Source: Moritella yayanosii (lineage in GTDB: Bacteria > Pseudomonadota > Gammaproteobacteria > Enterobacterales > Moritellaceae). Taken from it: a stretch of DNA of 64,000 nt. The stretch is from contig NZ_LS483250.1 of assembly GCF_900465055.1 (NCBI RefSeq), positions 2,542,001 to 2,606,000 of the forward strand. Reading direction: 5' to 3'. A program made the translations under genes and the position numbers. Shown in pieces: positions 62,252 through 64,000 of this stretch (positions are counted from its first letter, which is position 1; every line of letters starts with the position of its first letter). The notes below the pieces were generated by a model. The model was given only the letters and a program-made list of their open reading frames with translations, was not told where the DNA came from and did not search any database.

Positions 62252-62577
62252 CTTAGTACGTCCTCATAGATATATCAGTTAACAACTGTGACGACAGCTT
62301 TTAACTGATACAACTAAGCAGAGGTGAGTCTTGCTAAATCATTCCGTTGACCAAGTATTAAAGCATGATTTTCAGGTCTAAATCTAGAAAAATTGAGCTA
62401 GATCACATTCAGCATATCCATGATCGAATGTATTGCCATTTAATATAGCTGAAAATGTGATCACCATTATCGTCATATTTAGCCATGGGCTGATAGCTCT
62501 TCTAGTCGCCGATATAGCATCTTGAAGTGACTTGGGTGTATAATACCGACCCTTTTATCGATAAGAATACCGGCGCA
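62252..62577. other. Divergent region between ndh and the small gene at 62578
   Basis: Contains a CRP/FNR-like site at 62391-62410, a lone TGTGATCA half-like box at 62456, and a TATAAT at 62540-62545 placed 32 bp before the downstream ATG. No gene seen. Confidence 0.5.
62391..62410. promoter_or_regulatory. CRP/FNR-like site upstream of ndh
   Basis: AATTGAGCTAGATCACATTC: the right half GATCACATT matches the CRP consensus and the left half keeps TGA. Distance to the ndh start is about 140 bp. FNR fit (TTGAG-N4-ATCAC) is 8 of 10. ndh is controlled by FNR in E. coli and CRP in some relatives, so either is plausible. Confidence 0.4.
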
Positions 62578-62925
62578 ATGACAAATCAACAACTTCATGA
62601 ACAGCTAACTGCACAGCTTAAAGGCTTTTACCATCCAGCTATCGAAGCGGATGAGTTTTTAACGTTAATCAGCAAACGTAAACTGGGTAAGTTTAGCGCG
62701 ATCTTTGCAGCTGACAGTGGCTTTAAAGCAAACTCAAACCGGTTCCTACCTTATATGGAAGAATTAGTTGATGATCAGCAAACATTACCAAAAACAAATG
62801 AAGAAGGATTTGACGTAGCCATCGCTGCATTCCTAGGTAAATTACAACAAATGCATAATGTACTTAGTCAGTTCTCTGAACAATTAAAAGAAAAAAAGAA
62901 TACACCGAGTAATATTGGTGAATAA
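62578..62925 (+). CDS. Small conserved-looking protein of unknown function
   Basis: 115 residues from ATG at 62578; the frame runs 51 bases further upstream but a TATAAT box lies inside that part, so the shorter form is chosen. Mostly helical and charged: EADEFLTLISKRKLGKFS, then KANSNRFLPYMEELVDD and a Lys/Glu-rich tail. I do not recognise a family with certainty. Ribosome-binding site is weak. A terminator hairpin follows at 62973. Confidence 0.75.
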   Translation: MTNQQLHEQLTAQLKGFYHPAIEADEFLTLISKRKLGKFSAIFAADSGFKANSNRFLPYMEELVDDQQTLPKTNEEGFDVAIAAFLGKLQQMHNVLSQFSEQLKEKKNTPSNIGE

Positions 62926-62972
62926 ATGCCTATTTTTAGCATTCGTTACTATTAATCACACCGATTAAATGA

Positions 62973-62994
62973 AAAGCGACATTAGTCGCTTTTT
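62973..62994 (+). terminator. Terminator after the small gene
   Basis: Stem AAAGCGAC (62973-62980), loop ATTA, arm GTCGCTTT (62985-62992), then more T. Located 47 bp past the stop. Confidence 0.8.
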
Positions 62995-63463
62995 CTACCT
63001 TAGAAACTACAGTAAAATAAGACTTACCCTTCTCCCAAAATAATACTGCTTGACATATATACTGTTTATTTTACAAAAACAGTCTAATCAACTACCTTTC
63101 ACACCTAAATTTAGAGTAAATACTCTAAATAAAACCCCGTTTTTATATTTTATTAAAAACACATAAACATAACTTATCGCAATATTAACAAACACAACCA
63201 AAACATAAAAAACATATTAAAATGACTTAATAACAATGGCTTACATATTTAAACATGACAATTACAAGCCTTTTAACTACTTTAATTAATAATTTCAAAC
63301 ACAAAACTATTAATTAACATTATCAACATTATAAAAACACATTTACTAACTACCTCTAAATGGTTAGATTATTCTTCAGAATTTCAACACCTTACATACA
63401 GGTCGTTGTAGTCAATTAACAATTATATTCAGAATTTTAATTTTCTTTGAATAGGTGGGACCC
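62995..63463. other. AT-rich leader upstream of fadL
   Basis: About 470 bp, very AT-rich. Holds TTGACATATATAC at 63050-63062, a 7-bp inverted repeat (63061-63067 / 63077-63083) and the 22-bp palindrome at 63109-63130. The strong ribosome-binding site AGGTGGGA lies directly before fadL. No ORF visible. Confidence 0.6.
63109..63130. promoter_or_regulatory. 22-bp palindrome upstream of fadL
   Basis: ATTTAGAGTA AA TACTCTAAAT, exact arms around AA, 334 bp before the fadL start. Operator-like; not a match to the E. coli FadR site that I recognise. Confidence 0.6.
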
Positions 63464-64000
63464 ATGAGAATAAATAACGTCGCTTTTGTTGTTCTAACGT
63501 TACTTACAGTAAGCCAAGTTAATGCTGCAGGTTTTCAAGTTAATGAGCATTCCGCCTCAGGATTAGGCCGTGCATTTGCTGGTGAAGCAGCAATTGGTGA
63601 TGACGCCACATCATTAGCACGTAACCCTGCATTAATGGCGACTTTCGATCGTGCGCAATTGTCCGTTGTTGGTACATATGTCGCACCGGATGTGAATATT
63701 ACTGGCTATGATGATGTTGCTCCTGGAGTTTACAGTACAACAGCCGCTAAAAATAGCGCGCATAATGTAGCACCTGCAGCCGTTGTGCCTGCAATGTATT
63801 ACATCCAACCAATCAATAACCAATGGGCGTTTGGTTTAGCTATGTACTCTAACTTTGGTACTGGTACTGAATACGCTGATGATTATATTAACAATACTGC
63901 GGCAGGTACCACAAATATTGCCACGGCAACATTCAATCCGAATCTTTCTTATCGTATCAATGAGCAATTTAGTATCGGTGTAGGTGTTAGTGCTATTTAT
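63464..64000 (+). CDS. fadL: Long-chain fatty acid outer-membrane transporter FadL (partial)
   Basis: Start of an OmpP1/FadL-family porin; 179 codons are visible before the window ends. Signal peptide MRINNVAFVVLTLLTVSQVN with cleavage after NAA or near residue 22 is followed by the characteristic GFQVNEHSASGLGRAFAGEA and SLARNPALMA, the N-terminal plug of FadL. Imports exogenous long-chain fatty acids across the outer membrane. ATG at 63464 with AGGTGGGA upstream. fadL-like genes come in paralogues; which one this is cannot be told. Confidence 0.9.
   Translation, partial: MRINNVAFVVLTLLTVSQVNAAGFQVNEHSASGLGRAFAGEAAIGDDATSLARNPALMATFDRAQLSVVGTYVAPDVNITGYDDVAPGVYSTTAAKNSAHNVAPAAVVPAMYYIQPINNQWAFGLAMYSNFGTGTEYADDYINNTAAGTTNIATATFNPNLSYRINEQFSIGVGVSAIY

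Noticed and set aside
63061-63083. LexA (SOS) box in the fadL leader
   Set aside because: CTGT and ACAG are present but are 13 bases apart instead of 8.

Overview
The window looks like chromosomal DNA of a marine gammaproteobacterium close to Moritella, Shewanella, Psychromonas or Vibrio; Moritella-like is my best guess from gene order and base composition, not a proven assignment. The DNA is moderately AT-rich. Most genes are housekeeping genes in clusters known from Escherichia coli and Vibrio, and both window edges cut a gene: eno on the left and fadL on the right.

Layout. 1-11 kb, minus strand: eno, pyrG, mazG, a large membrane HD-GYP sensor, relA and rlmD. 11.2-13.9 kb, plus strand: barA. 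14-22.8 kb, minus strand: pdxJ-recO-era-rnc-lepB-lepA, then rseC-rseB-rseA-rpoE with a textbook sigma-E promoter. nadB lies divergently at 23-24.7 kb, followed by ygfX-sdhE (minus) and ygfZ (plus). 26.5-30.4 kb is the main accessory segment: an aldo/keto reductase, a MarR regulator, an MFS transporter and a carboxymuconolactone decarboxylase-family protein. Its intergenic DNA carries a perfect 27-bp inverted repeat and a triple 15-bp tandem repeat that share a TTGACAT-type core. 30.5-37.5 kb, minus strand: lysS, prfB (with the programmed frameshift), a CBS-domain gene, recJ, dsbC and xerD, with fldB divergent. 38.3-46.9 kb, minus strand: hflC-hflK-hflX-hfq-miaA-mutL-amiB-tsaE, with queG divergent. 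48.3-50.4 kb: a cation/proton antiporter and a DUF4442 protein. 50.6-51.35 kb: six identical tRNA-Gly(GCC) genes, five of them in an exact 147-bp tandem array. 51.5-60.9 kb: orn, rsgA, psd, a decayed EamA transporter gene, mscM, epmA, efp and epmB. The end holds ndh, a small uncharacterised gene and the start of fadL.

How the genes fit together. relA and spoT-type stress signalling, rpoE-rseABC envelope stress, barA signalling and the HD-GYP sensor form the regulatory content. epmA, efp and epmB provide EF-P and the enzymes that beta-lysylate it. psd-mscM and hflKC-amiB serve the envelope. recO, recJ, mutL and xerD serve DNA repair and chromosome resolution. rnc, era, lepA, rsgA, hflX, rlmD, miaA, tsaE and queG serve ribosome and tRNA maturation.

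No CRISPR array, prophage or intact insertion sequence was seen. The most unusual signals are the operator-like repeats of the 26.5-30.4 kb cassette, the tRNA-Gly array, the tandem duplication that extends and terminates recO, and the composite Cache/SBP/HD-GYP receptor.
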